In this document: piece by piece, positions 32,992 through 41,047 of the stretch
Numbering within the stretch: position 1 is the stretch's first letter
Layout: each line of letters opens with the position of its first letter
Assembly: GCA_046156035.1 (NCBI GenBank)
Contig: JBJXEW010000050.1
Span: 175,600-239,599 of the forward strand
DNA length: 64,000 nt
Direction: 5' to 3'
DNA from: JAEUIX01 sp046156035
GTDB lineage: Bacteria; Planctomycetota; Phycisphaerae; Phycisphaerales; UBA1924
The notes under the pieces: generated by a model
Database searches by the model: none
What the model was told of the DNA's origin: nothing
The model's input: the letters and a program-made list of their open reading frames with translations, nothing else
Program-made: the position numbers and the translations under genes

Positions 32992-34239
32992 TCAGCCGTT
33001 CCACTTCTTCTCCGGCGGCCCGGTGTAGATGGAGAGGGGCCGGATCAGCCGGTTGTCGGCGTGCTGCTCGGAAATGTGGGCGCACCAGCCGGTGATGCGT
33101 GCCGCGACGAAGATGGGTGTGTACTGCGGAACGGGAATGCCCATGACGAAATACGTCATGCCGCAGGGGAAATCCACGTTGGGGTGGATGTTCTTCTTGG
33201 CGAGCATGATCGCCTGCACCTGCTCGCCGAGTTCAAACCACTTGGGCGCGGCAATGCCGCCGGGCGTGCCCGCCACGCCTGCCGCCATCTTCTTGCCCAG
33301 GTTGTGAAGGATGCCGGCGCGGTGGTCGCCGTTCTTGTACACGCGATGGCCGAAGCCCATGAGTTTGCGCTTGGTGTCGAAGGCGTTCTGCATCCACGAA
33401 TCAACCTTGGGCGTGCCGATGCCCGCCGGGCCCACGTCCTTGAGAATCTCCTTGAGCATGTCCATCGCGGCCTCGTTCGCACCGCCGTGCAGCGGGCCCT
33501 TGAGCGCGGCGATGCCGCCCGTCACCGCCCCGTGCATGTCGCTGAGCGTGCCCGCGACCACGCGCGTGGTGAACGTGCTGGCGTTGAACTCGTGCTCGGC
33601 GTAGAGAATGAGCGACACATCGATCACGCGCGTCTCTTCGGCGCTGGGCTTGCGCCCTGTCATCACATACAGCAGGTTCGCGGCGTGGCCCAGGCTCGCA
33701 TCTGGCGCAACCGGTGCGCGCCCGTCGATGGCGTTCTGCATGTGGCCGATGATGGTGGGGATCTTGGCGAGCAGCCGCTTGCTCTTGCGCAGGTTGGCCG
33801 CGGGGCTGCTGTCCTGGCAGTCCGCATCCACATGGCCGAGCAGCGAAACGGCCGTGCGAAGCACGTCCATCGGCACAGCGGTGCCGGCCTTCAGCGTGGC
33901 CGCCGCGTCCTTCAAGAACTGTTCGACACTCGCGGGGAGCGAACGCTCCGCGATGATCTCCTGGTTGAAGCGGTCGAGTTCCGCGGGCGCAGCCTTGTGG
34001 CCTTCGAGGAGGAGAAAGGCCACGTCCTCGAACGTGGAGTTCGCGGCGAGATCGTGGATCTCGTAGCCCCGGTAGATGAGTTTGGATTGCTCAATGGAGC
34101 AGACGGCCGTCTGCCCGCCGATGACACCTTCCAGGCCCCGCGCGAGCGCGGCGGCCTTGTCCGCGGCGGTGGTGGAGCCGGGTTTGGAGGCCGGTGTTGA
34201 GGGTGTTGCGGGCGGGTTGGCGGGTGCGGCGGTGGTCAT
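32992..34239 (-). CDS. gltA: Citrate synthase
   Basis: The 415-residue enzyme condenses oxaloacetate and acetyl-CoA. Motifs include LEGVIGGQTAVCSIEQSKLI, the catalytic region GPLHGGANEAAMDML (His), KLMGFGHRVYKNGDHRA (His) and HPNVDFPCGMTYFVMGIP (Asp). It has an N-terminal Ala/Pro/Thr-rich extension of about 30 residues before the catalytic domain. Length and the short type II-like N-terminal fold fit the dimeric bacterial citrate synthase/2-methylcitrate synthase group, so methylcitrate activity cannot be excluded. Confidence 0.93.
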   Translation of the reverse strand: MTTAAPANPPATPSTPASKPGSTTAADKAAALARGLEGVIGGQTAVCSIEQSKLIYRGYEIHDLAANSTFEDVAFLLLEGHKAAPAELDRFNQEIIAERSLPASVEQFLKDAAATLKAGTAVPMDVLRTAVSLLGHVDADCQDSSPAANLRKSKRLLAKIPTIIGHMQNAIDGRAPVAPDASLGHAANLLYVMTGRKPSAEETRVIDVSLILYAEHEFNASTFTTRVVAGTLSDMHGAVTGGIAALKGPLHGGANEAAMDMLKEILKDVGPAGIGTPKVDSWMQNAFDTKRKLMGFGHRVYKNGDHRAGILHNLGKKMAAGVAGTPGGIAAPKWFELGEQVQAIMLAKKNIHPNVDFPCGMTYFVMGIPVPQYTPIFVAARITGWCAHISEQHADNRLIRPLSIYTGPPEKKWNG

Positions 34240-34308
34240 GGAGATGCTCGTAGGGCTGCGGGCGGATGGATTGGTCGCTGGGAATCTGTCGCGGGTGGGA
34301 GGGGTGGC

Positions 34309-34551
34309 TCAGGCGGCGCGCCGGCCGGAGCCGCGCCCGTTCTCATGGACTTGAAGGGTTGTAACGAGGAGCAGATCGACCACCTCGAACGAGTCGTCTC
34401 GCTCGCTGCCGACGATGACCGTACGGCCCGCGCCGGTGATCGCGAGGAACTCTGGGTGCGATATCTTGAAACTGCGCCCGTCGGCCACATGTATGGTAAA
34501 TGGCCGGAACGGGCGAGCCGCGTGAGTTCTGCGCAGTTGCTCGATGGTCAT
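34309..34551 (-). CDS. Small conserved protein of planctomycete type
   Basis: The 80-residue product reads MTIEQLRRTHAARPFRPFTI, HVADGRSFKISHPEFLAIT, TVIVGSERDDSFEVVDLLLV. This is a recurrent small beta-rich family in planctomycetes with the conserved words PFRPF, DGR and HPEFLA. Its function is not known to me. It starts at ATG 34551 with no strong ribosome binding site. Confidence 0.75.
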   Translation of the reverse strand: MTIEQLRRTHAARPFRPFTIHVADGRSFKISHPEFLAITGAGRTVIVGSERDDSFEVVDLLLVTTLQVHENGRGSGRRAA

Positions 34552-34635
34552 GGCGAATCATAGGAGGGAGTGGGTGCATTCGTGTATGCTCGCAGCCCTG
34601 CACCCCCCGCCCCCGGCGTGCCCGCCCGTACCCCT

Positions 34636-35907
34636 ATGAACCCCATTTCCGCACTCATTGCGTCCACGGGTTTGTGCTCGGCACGGGCCTTTCTGCCCGC
34701 CTTCGCGGCCGCGTGCATGCTCCGCTTCGGGGCGGAGTATGAAGTGGTGCGCGAGGCCTCGGCCAACCTCATCGGCACGGGCAGCGTGGCGACGTGGTTC
34801 ACGTCCGACTGGTGCCTGATCGTGCTGGGGGCCCTTGCCGCGCTGGAGTTCGCGGCCCAGCGCAGCCACGATGCGCGGGCGCTGCTCGCAGAGATCGATC
34901 ACTACGCCAAACCGGTGATGGGCGCGGTGACAGCCTTCGGGCTCATGTCCGCATCGGATGCCGACTTTGTGAACCAGATCGCGCCGCAGCAGGCGGGCGT
35001 GATCGCGCCCGTCATGGCGCTGGTCGCCTGCGGGGCGACGTTCGCGGTCGCGTCGGCCCGCAACGCGGTGCTGGCGGTGTTGCACGATGCCGACAGCGAG
35101 AACGCGACGGGCGTGCACAGCGTGGTGGCGTGGGCGGAAGATGCGTACGCCGCGCTGGGGATGCTGCTGTTCGTGCTCTTCCCGTTGTTCATGGCGGTGG
35201 TCATCGGCCTGGGCATCGGCGTGGTGCTTCTGTTGCAGCGGCGGGCGCACGCCCGCGAGGAGGCAACGCGTGTGCCGTGCGCCTCGTGCAAGGCCCTCAT
35301 CTACCGCAGCGCGATGCGCTGCCCCGCGTGCAAGGCCGCGAGCGCGGGACCCTGCTGCGTGAACTGGCTGGGCGTGGCGACGACGGTTCCCGTTGATGTG
35401 GCCGACCCCGCGGCTCACGCCTTCAGGCTGCTCACCAAGCGCCGCTGCCCGGCCTGTGCAACTCGCCTCTCGGAGCGCACGCCCAGGCAGGCGTGCACTA
35501 CGTGCGCGTGCGTCGTGTTCAGCGATGCCGCGGCGGGTGTGGCAGGGCCGGGCGCCGGTACGGGTGCCGGGGGCGGAAGTGGTGCCAGCCTTCAAGGGAT
35601 TGCCGCCTACGACGAGCGTCTTCGTGCGCGCCTTCTACCCACGCTCGCCATCTGTGCGCTCCTGGGCCTTGTGCCGGTGGCGGGCCTCATCGCGGGCGTG
35701 CTCTTCTATCGCGTGCACCTCATTGCTCCGTACCGGGCGTATGTGCCGCGGGCCCGCAGCCTGCTGATCCGCTGGGGCCTGCGGGTGGTGCTGTTTGTGC
35801 TGCTTGCCCTGCAGATCGTGCCGGGTGTGGGCGTGGTGCTGCTGCCGCTGATGGTGCTGCTCAACTACCTGGTTTTCCGCAAGGCGTTTTTGGGGTTGGC
35901 GGGGTGA
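34636..35907 (+). CDS. Polytopic membrane protein with DUF4126-like part and zinc ribbons
   Basis: The 423-residue protein has several transmembrane helices. The N-terminal half (GLCSARAFLPAFAAACMLRF, WCLIVLGALAALEFAAQ, VMGAVTAFGLMSAS) resembles DUF4126. Residues about 210-320 contain CxxC pairs (CASCKALIYRSAMRCPACKA and CPACATRLSERTPRQACTTC), as in double zinc ribbons. Two more helices close the protein. ATG 34636 is used; an in-frame GTG at 34570 would add 22 residues but its AGGAGG is too close. Function unknown. Confidence 0.65.
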   Translation: MNPISALIASTGLCSARAFLPAFAAACMLRFGAEYEVVREASANLIGTGSVATWFTSDWCLIVLGALAALEFAAQRSHDARALLAEIDHYAKPVMGAVTAFGLMSASDADFVNQIAPQQAGVIAPVMALVACGATFAVASARNAVLAVLHDADSENATGVHSVVAWAEDAYAALGMLLFVLFPLFMAVVIGLGIGVVLLLQRRAHAREEATRVPCASCKALIYRSAMRCPACKAASAGPCCVNWLGVATTVPVDVADPAAHAFRLLTKRRCPACATRLSERTPRQACTTCACVVFSDAAAGVAGPGAGTGAGGGSGASLQGIAAYDERLRARLLPTLAICALLGLVPVAGLIAGVLFYRVHLIAPYRAYVPRARSLLIRWGLRVVLFVLLALQIVPGVGVVLLPLMVLLNYLVFRKAFLGLAG

Positions 35908-36034
35908 AGAGCGGAATCACCACGGAGACGCGGAGGACATCGAGAGGCAGCACACGGGCACGCCAAAGATGGGCACAGGCGCAGAAGCGTGCAGAAGCGT
36001 GGTGCGATCTGAGAGGAGTGAGGCCGAGCCGTTC

Positions 36035-36424
36035 ATGAACGAACCGACGCAGCCCAAGGGCGAACGAGCACCAGTCTTGGAACTTGGCCTTGAGGGTGGT
36101 GGTGCCTCGATCACCCGCACTCCGTGTGCTCCTGGTGGGTGGCAGTTCTACGTGAGTGGAAACAGTTTTGACCTCGACGAGAATGACGACGAAGTTTGGC
36201 GGAATTGGACCAAGGGACCGGTCAACACACTTCCCGAAGCACTGAGTGTGATTGCGCGAGATGGCGTTTGGGTACTCTTTCACCCGATCTCGGTGCAGGC
36301 CGAGTACCGCGAAGCCGTTTGGCAGCAGGTACAGGAACATGTGAAAGTTCTCCCTGCGGAGCGCATGCGTAGATGGTTGTCCCTCAAAGGTGATTGGGAA
36401 AAGGTTTGCGCCAGAAGCCCGTAG
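36035..36424 (+). CDS. Hypothetical protein, 129 residues
   Basis: No family is recognised. The sequence has a Gly/Ile-rich first part and FYVSGNSFDLDENDDEVWRN followed by WTKGPVNTLPEALSVI, which looks like a small alpha/beta domain. The pair of this gene and the next (46 bases apart, same strand) has lower GC third-position bias than the neighbours and may have been acquired together. Confidence 0.55.
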   Translation: MNEPTQPKGERAPVLELGLEGGGASITRTPCAPGGWQFYVSGNSFDLDENDDEVWRNWTKGPVNTLPEALSVIARDGVWVLFHPISVQAEYREAVWQQVQEHVKVLPAERMRRWLSLKGDWEKVCARSP

Positions 36425-36469
36425 GCTCCTTGGCCTGCCATTCCATAACGATGCAGGGGGATTCACTCC

Positions 36470-37030
36470 ATGCCCGATCATCCGATAGTCCCCATCGTCG
36501 ACCGCGCCCTGCGAGACCTTCGCGCGTGGCTCGATTCAAATACGTGGATCGGCCGTGAGCGCGAACTCGTGAGTTTGTTTGCGTTTGGGCACCTTGTGCC
36601 GCTCGTCAGCCCCCGCTCGGTGCTGCGTTCGGCGGCTCAGATCGCTATCGAGGTTGGCGTGAAACAAACGCTTCTGGCCGACCCCACGCAGGCAAGACGC
36701 AAGGAGTACGTCTGCAAGGACCTCGTGATCTGGCCCGGGGCCTTCATGACGTGCTGGAACGGGGCAGGCGAGCCCGAGCAGGTACCGCTCGCGATTCTCG
36801 AGTGGAAGCGGGGCGGGTACCGCACGCCGCTCAGTCCCCGCAAGCCGTTCTCGCACGCTGACCACGACCAGAAGTGGCTGATGGCGTACACGAAACGCTT
36901 TCCTGGGTGCGTTGGTTACAGCGTGGCGCTCGACCGCACCACGGCGGGTGAACGCCTTCGCGTTGCCAAGATCGTCGGGGGCATCATGGGCCCGTCGGAG
37001 CCGCTGGGCCGCGATCCGACGACTGTGTGA
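36470..37030 (+). CDS. Hypothetical protein with PD-(D/E)XK-like pattern
   Basis: The 186-residue product has KDLVIWPG at about residues 82-89 and VPLAILEWKRGG at about 108-119, an Asp...Glu-x-Lys arrangement on successive strands. That is compatible with a restriction-endonuclease-like fold, but the protein is short and no partner is seen. ATG 36470 follows GGGGG 8 bases upstream. It could be a remnant or member of a small defence-related family; this is inference. Confidence 0.55.
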   Translation: MPDHPIVPIVDRALRDLRAWLDSNTWIGRERELVSLFAFGHLVPLVSPRSVLRSAAQIAIEVGVKQTLLADPTQARRKEYVCKDLVIWPGAFMTCWNGAGEPEQVPLAILEWKRGGYRTPLSPRKPFSHADHDQKWLMAYTKRFPGCVGYSVALDRTTAGERLRVAKIVGGIMGPSEPLGRDPTTV

Positions 37031-37158
37031 GCGGCTGTGGGCGACACTCGCCAGACACCGTTCTGTTCAGGCCGCACTTCCGTCGCGACGGATAATCGTG
37101 GCACCCCCTCTATGATTCCCGCACCGCGTCAATTGCTTGTCCTGAGGAGCCCCACGCC

Positions 37159-38361
37159 ATGTCCGCATCGACCACGCCCGTCATTCTCGCCGCAAAGAGA
37201 ACGCCCATCGGCAGGTTCTTCGGCGGCCTGAGCAAGGTGCCCTCCCCCACGCTTGGCTCGTACGCCATCAGCGCGATCTTCGCCGAGCACTCTGGCATAA
37301 AGACGGCGGTGGATGAGGTCATCATGGGGTGCGTGCTGCAGGCGGGCGTGGGTCAAAACCCGGCGCGGCAGGCCGCGATCAAGGTCGGCCTGCCCGAGAC
37401 GATCTCCGCCCAGACCGTCAACAAGGTCTGCGGGTCGGGGTTGCAGGCCGTCATGTCTGCCGCGCAGAGCATCAAGGCGGGCGACAACCAACTGGTGATC
37501 GCCGGGGGCTTTGAGAACATGACCGCCGCGCCGCACTTCGCCCGCGTGCGCGAGGGCGTGAAGTACGGCCCCGCCACCATGGAAGACCACATGGCGTTTG
37601 ACGGCCTGCGCTGCGCCTTCGAGTGCTGGGCCATGGGCAACGCGGCGGACCACATCGCCCGCAAGTTCGAGGTGAGCCGCGCCGAGCAGGACCGCTTCAG
37701 CGTGCAGAGCCACCAACGCGCGGCGGAGGCGACCAAGGCCGGCCATTTCAAGAGCGAGATCGTGGCGCTCTCGGCCGAGCACTGCATGGACAAGAAGAGC
37801 CCCGGCGTGAGCGCGGACGAGGGGATTCGCGCCGACACGACCATCGACGGCATCGGCAAACTGCGAGCCGTGTTTGATAAGGAAGGGACCGTGACGGCCG
37901 CGAACGCCAGCCAGATTTCCGACGGCGGCGCGGCTCTGTGCGTGGCGAGTCTGGCGAAGGCCGAGCAAATGGGCATCAAGCCGATCGCGAAGATCGTGGC
38001 GTATCACACCAGCGGCGTGGCGCCCAAAGACATCTTCGCGGCACCCATCGAGGGCATCGCGGGCGTGCTGAAGAAGGCAGGCTTCACGGGCAAGGACATT
38101 GATCTGTGGGAGATCAACGAGGCCTTTGCCGCGCAGGTGCTGGCGAACCTCAAGGGGTTGAAGGGCCTGGGCGTGGAGATTCCCGAGAGCAAACTGAACA
38201 TCTGCGGCGGCGGTGTGGCTCTGGGGCACCCGATCGGCGCGAGCGGCGCGCGCGTGCTGACGACGCTGATCCACCAGTTGCACCGCACCGGCGGCAAGCG
38301 CGGCGTGGCGGCCCTGTGCCTGGGGGGCGGCAACGCGGTGGCGATGGTGGTGGAGGTGTGA
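37159..38361 (+). CDS. Acetyl-CoA acetyltransferase (thiolase)
   Basis: The 400-residue enzyme has the nucleophile Cys in NKVCGSGLQAVMSAA (about residue 91), the GGFENM signature, INEAFAAQ, GHPIGASGAR with the second His, and the C-terminal acid/base Cys in ALCLGGGNAVAM. It interconverts two acetyl-CoA and acetoacetyl-CoA, or cleaves 3-ketoacyl-CoA. Full length and no missing key residue. No clear operon partners; atoB and phaA types cannot be told apart from this sequence alone. Confidence 0.93.
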   Translation: MSASTTPVILAAKRTPIGRFFGGLSKVPSPTLGSYAISAIFAEHSGIKTAVDEVIMGCVLQAGVGQNPARQAAIKVGLPETISAQTVNKVCGSGLQAVMSAAQSIKAGDNQLVIAGGFENMTAAPHFARVREGVKYGPATMEDHMAFDGLRCAFECWAMGNAADHIARKFEVSRAEQDRFSVQSHQRAAEATKAGHFKSEIVALSAEHCMDKKSPGVSADEGIRADTTIDGIGKLRAVFDKEGTVTAANASQISDGGAALCVASLAKAEQMGIKPIAKIVAYHTSGVAPKDIFAAPIEGIAGVLKKAGFTGKDIDLWEINEAFAAQVLANLKGLKGLGVEIPESKLNICGGGVALGHPIGASGARVLTTLIHQLHRTGGKRGVAALCLGGGNAVAMVVEV

Positions 38362-38419
38362 CAGAGGCGTGAGGCGTGGGACGTGGGCCGTGGGACGCAT
38401 CAGATCGCCTTCCCTCGGT

Positions 38420-38491
38420 CCTTCGTGCCTTCGTGCCTTCGTGCCTTCGTGCCTTCGTGCCTTCGTGCCTTCGTGCCTTCGTGCCTTCGTG
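38420..38491 (+). repeat. Nine perfect tandem copies of CCTTCGTG
   Basis: The 8-bp unit CCTTCGTG is repeated nine times without a mismatch, starting after TCCCTCGGT. Unit length 8 makes it frame-disrupting in coding sequence; here it is intergenic, 31 bases before tRNA-Ser. No spacers, so it is not a CRISPR array. Confidence 0.97.
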
Positions 38492-38522
38492 CCTTTCCCG
38501 GTCTATCCTTCGCTTCGTCGCC

Positions 38523-38613
38523 GGAGAGGTGGCCGAGCGGCTGAAGGCGACGGTTTGCTAAACCGTTATACAGCCCTCAAGCTGTATCGGGGGTTCGAAT
38601 CCCCCCCTCTCCG
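38523..38613 (+). tRNA. tRNA-Ser (anticodon GCU)
   Basis: Acceptor arms GGAGAGG and CCTCTCC pair fully with discriminator G. The anticodon loop TTGCTAA carries GCT, and the long variable arm (TATACAGC...GCTGTATC) is typical of class II tRNA-Ser. The T-arm reads GGGGGTTCGAATCCCCC. CCA is not encoded. Confidence 0.97.
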
Positions 38614-38621
38614 CTTTACTC

Positions 38622-38650
38622 AGCCTTTGCTCACGCAGGGGCTGTTTTTC
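38622..38650 (+). terminator. Intrinsic terminator after tRNA-Ser
   Basis: AGCCTTTGC pairs with GCAGGGGCT (9 bp including two G-T pairs) around a TCAC loop, followed by GTTTTTC. Confidence 0.75.
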
Positions 38651-38749
38651 TAGACCCTTGCGCGAGGCGGCACGCACCCATGGCGCCAGGCCAGCGCCGC
38701 ACTGTGCCGCGGCCGCTGACGCTGTTTCGGCCCGGACTCAGCAGGGTCC

Positions 38750-39838
38750 ATGAGCACCCCGACGCCTCAACCCGTGCTCGTGACCGGCGGCACCGGGTTC
38801 ATCGGGCAGCACCTCGTGCGCAGGTTGCTTGACCGCGGTTTGGCCGTGTGGTGCCTCGCGCGGCCGCGCCAGCACGGCGACACGCGTGTGGACGTATTGC
38901 GTTCGCTCGGCGCAACCGTCGTCGCGGGCGATGTCATCGATCCGCCCAGCGTGGAACGGGCTCTGGCCGAGTCGCGTGCTGGAATGGTCTTCCACCTTGC
39001 CGGCCTCCTGCGTGCGCGGCGGTGGGGGGCCGGTTCCGGTGATTATCTGCGCGTGAACGCGGCGGGGGTCGACTGCGTTGCCGCGGCCTGCGCGGCGTGT
39101 GCCACGCCGCCTGTGCTGCTGGTCGTGTCGTCGCTCGCTGCTGCGGGGCCGAGTGTGCCGGGTGCGTTGCGTGTTGAGGGTGACCGGCCTCAGCCGACCT
39201 CCAAGTACGGCCGCAGCAAACTCGCCGGTGAGCACGCCGCGGCAAGGTTCGGGGGTGTTGTGCCCATCACCATCGTGCGTCCACCGATTGTGTTCGGGCC
39301 GGGTGATCGGGCCGTGCTCGAAATGTTCCGGTCCATTGCCCGCTGGGGCGTGCACCTCGCTCCCGGGTGGCGCTCGCACAGGGGCGAGTGTGGCTACGCG
39401 CTCGTGCATGTCGATGACCTGGTTGAGGGCCTGCTGCTCGCCGCAGAAAAGGGTGAGCGCATGGGCGAGCAGACGGACCCGCAGCGCCCGGCCGGCCGGG
39501 GCATCTACTTTGTCGCGGGCGATGAACACCCGACGTACACACAACTCGGCCACGCCATCGCCACAGCCCTTGGCCGCGAGCCACCGCTCGTGCTGCGCGT
39601 GCCCGGCCCGGCGCTGCGGCTGGTTGGCTTCGGCGGAGACGTGGTGGGGTTGATCCGCGGCTACCGCGGCACTCCCCCTTGGCTCAACAGCGACAAGGTC
39701 AGCGAAGCCCTCGCGGCAGGGGCGTGGACGTGCTCGGCCGCGAAGGCCCGTGCACAACTGGGCTGGTCGCCCGCGATGCCGCTGTTGGAACGGGTGCGCG
39801 AGACCGCCGACTGGTATCGATCCGCCGGGTGGCTGTAG
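38750..39838 (+). CDS. Extended SDR (NAD(P)-dependent epimerase/dehydratase), ceramide-reductase-like
   Basis: The 362-residue protein has the Rossmann motif VLVTGGTGFIGQHLVRRLL, the Asp in VVAGDVIDPPSV, a catalytic Tyr-x-x-x-Lys in SKYGRSKLAGE and substrate-loop words VRPPIVFGPGD. Its stop is 9 bases from the stop of the convergent GNAT gene. In Caulobacter the ceramide pathway uses such a reductase (CerR) next to serine palmitoyltransferase and a GNAT-like ceramide synthase. That context makes reduction of the 3-keto group of a sphingoid base or ceramide the best guess here; sequence alone would allow a sugar epimerase. Confidence 0.8.
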   Translation: MSTPTPQPVLVTGGTGFIGQHLVRRLLDRGLAVWCLARPRQHGDTRVDVLRSLGATVVAGDVIDPPSVERALAESRAGMVFHLAGLLRARRWGAGSGDYLRVNAAGVDCVAAACAACATPPVLLVVSSLAAAGPSVPGALRVEGDRPQPTSKYGRSKLAGEHAAARFGGVVPITIVRPPIVFGPGDRAVLEMFRSIARWGVHLAPGWRSHRGECGYALVHVDDLVEGLLLAAEKGERMGEQTDPQRPAGRGIYFVAGDEHPTYTQLGHAIATALGREPPLVLRVPGPALRLVGFGGDVVGLIRGYRGTPPWLNSDKVSEALAAGAWTCSAAKARAQLGWSPAMPLLERVRETADWYRSAGWL

Positions 39839-39847
39839 CCGCCACGC

Positions 39848-41047
39848 TCAAAGGGCCTTGTCATAGATCCGGTACGTGTTGGTGCGTTTCGCGCCGGTGC
39901 GCTCGATGGTTCCGCGCGAGCGGGCGTTGCTCTCGAGCACCCACGAGAATTCATAACGGTCGATGGGCCACGCGGGCTTGCGTACCTCCTGCGCCGCCGC
40001 GGCACCCTGCGTGCCCGCCGCCGCGCGCACCAGGTGGTCGAGCAGCACCACGCTCAGTCCCGCGCTCTGATACCCCGGCACCATCGTCATCGCCATGGCG
40101 CGTGCGCGGGTGATGCGGCGTCGCCCGCCCAGCAGGCGCAGGAACCCAAGCGGGAAGAGCCTGCCGTTGAGAGTGCGGAAAATCTGGTTGTAATCGAGCA
40201 GCGCGAGGAGCGCCCCGATGGGCTTGCTGTCGATCTCCGCGAAGATCGCGAACTCGGGCACGATCACGTGCCGCATCTCGCGAGCGATCTGCCCTGCCTC
40301 GCGCGGCTGGAGCGGCGTGAAGCCCCACGTCCCGTCCAGCGAGCGGTTGTAAATGTCCAGATACGTCTCGATCTCCTGCCGGAACCTGCGCGCATCCATC
40401 GGCCGGATCACGAGGTCCGTCCGCTCCAGAGCCGACAGCACCGCGGGTTTGTAGCGCTCCACCAGTTTGGCCAGCAGGGGCAGGTCCATCTCGTAGGCGT
40501 ACAGGTCCTGAGACTTGGCGAAGCCGCACGCCTCTAGCAGTGCCCCGTAGTACGGCGGGTTGTACGTCATCAGGAAGCACGGCGGGCGATCGAAGCCGTC
40601 TACCAGCAGGCCGCAGGTGTAGTTGAGGGACGGGTTCACCGGGCCGCGCACGGCCGTCATGCCGCGCTGGCGGAGCCATGCTTCGCCGGCCGCGAACAGT
40701 GCGCGGGCAACGGCCGCGTCGTTCACACACTCAAAGAAGCCGAAGAAGCCAAGGCGTTCGTCGTACTTGGCGTTGTGCACGTGGTTCACGAGCGCGCCAA
40801 CGCGGCCAACCGTTCGGCCGCCGCGCTCCGCGATGAGCGTGACACCCTCCGCGTTGTCGTAGAACGGGTGGCGGCCACCCCTCCAGTTCCGCCAGCCGAG
40901 CAGTTCCCGCTCCTGCGCGAGGATCGGTGGCACCCAGTTGGGGTCGCGCCGCGAACCCGGAGGGTCGTAGATGGCCCACGGCAGTCGCTGGAAGCGGCGA
41001 CGGTCGAGCCACGAATCCACCGGTCTCACCACCACAGGCGCCCTCAT
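39848..41047 (-). CDS. Large GNAT-fold protein, candidate bacterial ceramide synthase
   Basis: The 399-residue protein has N-terminal words YDPPGSRRDPNWVPPILAQE and HPFYDNAEGVTLIAERGGRT, FGFFECVNDAAVARALFAAG, RGPVNPSLNYTCGLLVDGFD and NPPYYGALLEACGF, which are the hallmark segments of the YghO-like GNAT group. Its ATG overlaps the stop of the gene upstream by four bases. Known bacterial ceramide synthase (bCerS of Caulobacter) is a GNAT-like acyltransferase that N-acylates a sphingoid base. The assignment is by family style and by the fused serine palmitoyltransferase in the same operon; activity is not proven. Confidence 0.8.
   Translation of the reverse strand: MRAPVVVRPVDSWLDRRRFQRLPWAIYDPPGSRRDPNWVPPILAQERELLGWRNWRGGRHPFYDNAEGVTLIAERGGRTVGRVGALVNHVHNAKYDERLGFFGFFECVNDAAVARALFAAGEAWLRQRGMTAVRGPVNPSLNYTCGLLVDGFDRPPCFLMTYNPPYYGALLEACGFAKSQDLYAYEMDLPLLAKLVERYKPAVLSALERTDLVIRPMDARRFRQEIETYLDIYNRSLDGTWGFTPLQPREAGQIAREMRHVIVPEFAIFAEIDSKPIGALLALLDYNQIFRTLNGRLFPLGFLRLLGGRRRITRARAMAMTMVPGYQSAGLSVVLLDHLVRAAAGTQGAAAAQEVRKPAWPIDRYEFSWVLESNARSRGTIERTGAKRTNTYRIYDKAL

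Noticed and set aside
36035..37030. A two-gene defence system (36035 and 36470)
   Set aside because: Only a weak nuclease-like pattern in the second gene and nothing recognisable in the first, so no system is claimed.
38420..38491. Possible CRISPR array
   Set aside because: The 8-bp units are contiguous with no spacers; no cas gene in the window.
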